Assembly: GCA_002067045.1 (NCBI GenBank) | Contig: MVPZ01000054.1 | Location: forward strand, 1-5,672 | Reading direction: 5' to 3' | DNA: 5,672 nt | Source: Methanomassiliicoccales archaeon PtaB.Bin134 | GTDB lineage: Archaea > Thermoplasmatota > Thermoplasmata > Methanomassiliicoccales > UBA472 | Part shown: positions 5,352 to 5,672 of the stretch, in pieces | Layout of the letters: every line of letters starts with the position of its first letter | How positions within the stretch are numbered: position 1 is the first letter of the stretch | Notes under the pieces: model-generated | Seen by the model: only the letters and a program-made list of their open reading frames with translations | Database searches by the model: none | Told to the model about the DNA's origin: nothing | Translations under genes and position numbers: made by a program

Positions 5352-5672
5352 CTACAGCGTGGCCGCGCCGACCTGCTTGTGCTTCTCGGCGATGTAGTCG
5401 GCGATGATGTTGAAAAGCAGGGTGAAGAGAAACAGCACGATGCCGATGGCGAAAAGGGCGTAGTAGTGGTCGCCCCGGAAAGGGGCCTCGGCCATTTCGG
5501 CGGCGATGCTCGAGGGCATGGGCCGCACCGGCGAAAAAAGGGAGTTGGGGATCATGGCCGCGCCGCCGGCCACCATGAGCACCACCATGGTTTCGCCGAT
5601 GGCCCGGGACATGCCCAGGATGATGGCCGTGCTTATGCCCGAAAGGGAGGCCGGAATGATCACCCGGGAGAT
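5352..5672 (-). CDS. pstC: PstC, phosphate ABC importer permease, C-terminal part only
   Basis: Second membrane channel subunit of the phosphate importer. Only the last 106 residues are in the window; the gene continues past the right edge, and the in-frame GTG at 5663 is an internal valine. The visible part starts inside the end of the EAA-loop region (VIIPASLSGI), continues with ILGMSRAIGETMVVLMVAGG, a diagnostic PstC stretch, then the conserved NSLFSPVRPMPSSIAAEMAEA periplasmic region and GDHYYALFAIG, and ends with one membrane helix (GIVLFLFTLLFNIIADYI) and the typical tail KQVGAATL. All four arginines are CGG, and the wording recalls Desulfovibrio-type PstC, unlike the archaeal style of pstB and phoU. 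The stop TAG at 5352-5354 is 15 bases before pstA, so the two are co-transcribed. pstS, if present, would lie further right. Confidence 0.93.
   Translation of the reverse strand: MSRVIIPASLSGISTAIILGMSRAIGETMVVLMVAGGAAMIPNSLFSPVRPMPSSIAAEMAEAPFRGDHYYALFAIGIVLFLFTLLFNIIADYIAEKHKQVGAATL

Overview
The window holds one purine-type permease gene on the + strand (left, cut off at the window edge) and, converging on it from the right, a leftward phosphate-uptake operon pstC-pstA-pstB-phoU on the - strand (pstC is cut off at the right edge). Between them, at about 1238-2670, lies a visibly more AT-rich stretch with two small leftward genes of unknown function. No rRNA, tRNA, CRISPR array, transposase or integrase was recognised.

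Organism: most of the window is GC-rich but uses AGG for arginine and ATA for isoleucine freely, which is common in archaea and unusual in GC-rich bacteria. Together with the archaeal look of PstB and PhoU, this suggests a GC-rich euryarchaeon, possibly a Methanomassiliicoccales-type methanogen. That is an inference from codon use and remembered protein style, not from a search. The right-hand part (about 4614-5672, pstC plus the first two thirds of pstA) looks different. It has no AGA/AGG arginine codons, many CTT-TTC and TTT-TTC pairs, and protein sequence that recalls Desulfovibrio-type bacterial PstC/PstA.

Layout: 2-1237 permease; 1238-1564 low-GC intergenic sequence with one doubtful ORF; 1565-2238 a hypothetical gene whose N-terminus appears displaced by a one-base frameshift; 2248-2490 a small hypothetical gene; 2491-2671 intergenic; 2672-3406 phoU; 3406-4197 pstB; 4200-5336 pstA; 5352-5672 the 3' end of pstC. 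The pst genes are tightly packed (1-base overlap, 2-base gap, 15-base gap) and are surely one transcript. PstC and PstA form the membrane channel of the high-affinity phosphate ABC importer, PstB supplies ATP hydrolysis, and PhoU restrains the transporter when phosphate is plentiful. The binding protein PstS is not in the window and would be expected upstream of pstC.

The main oddity is PstA. At 378 residues it is about 90 longer than usual and carries two consecutive, diverged copies (86 residues each, about 57% identical) of the block containing the EAA coupling loop and the following membrane helix. The codon-use break falls at the boundary of the two copies. The simplest reading is an in-frame, out-of-register fusion of the front of a bacterial-type pstA to the back of an archaeal-type pstA. 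This could be a natural recombination after gene transfer or a chimeric assembly; the sequence alone cannot decide.
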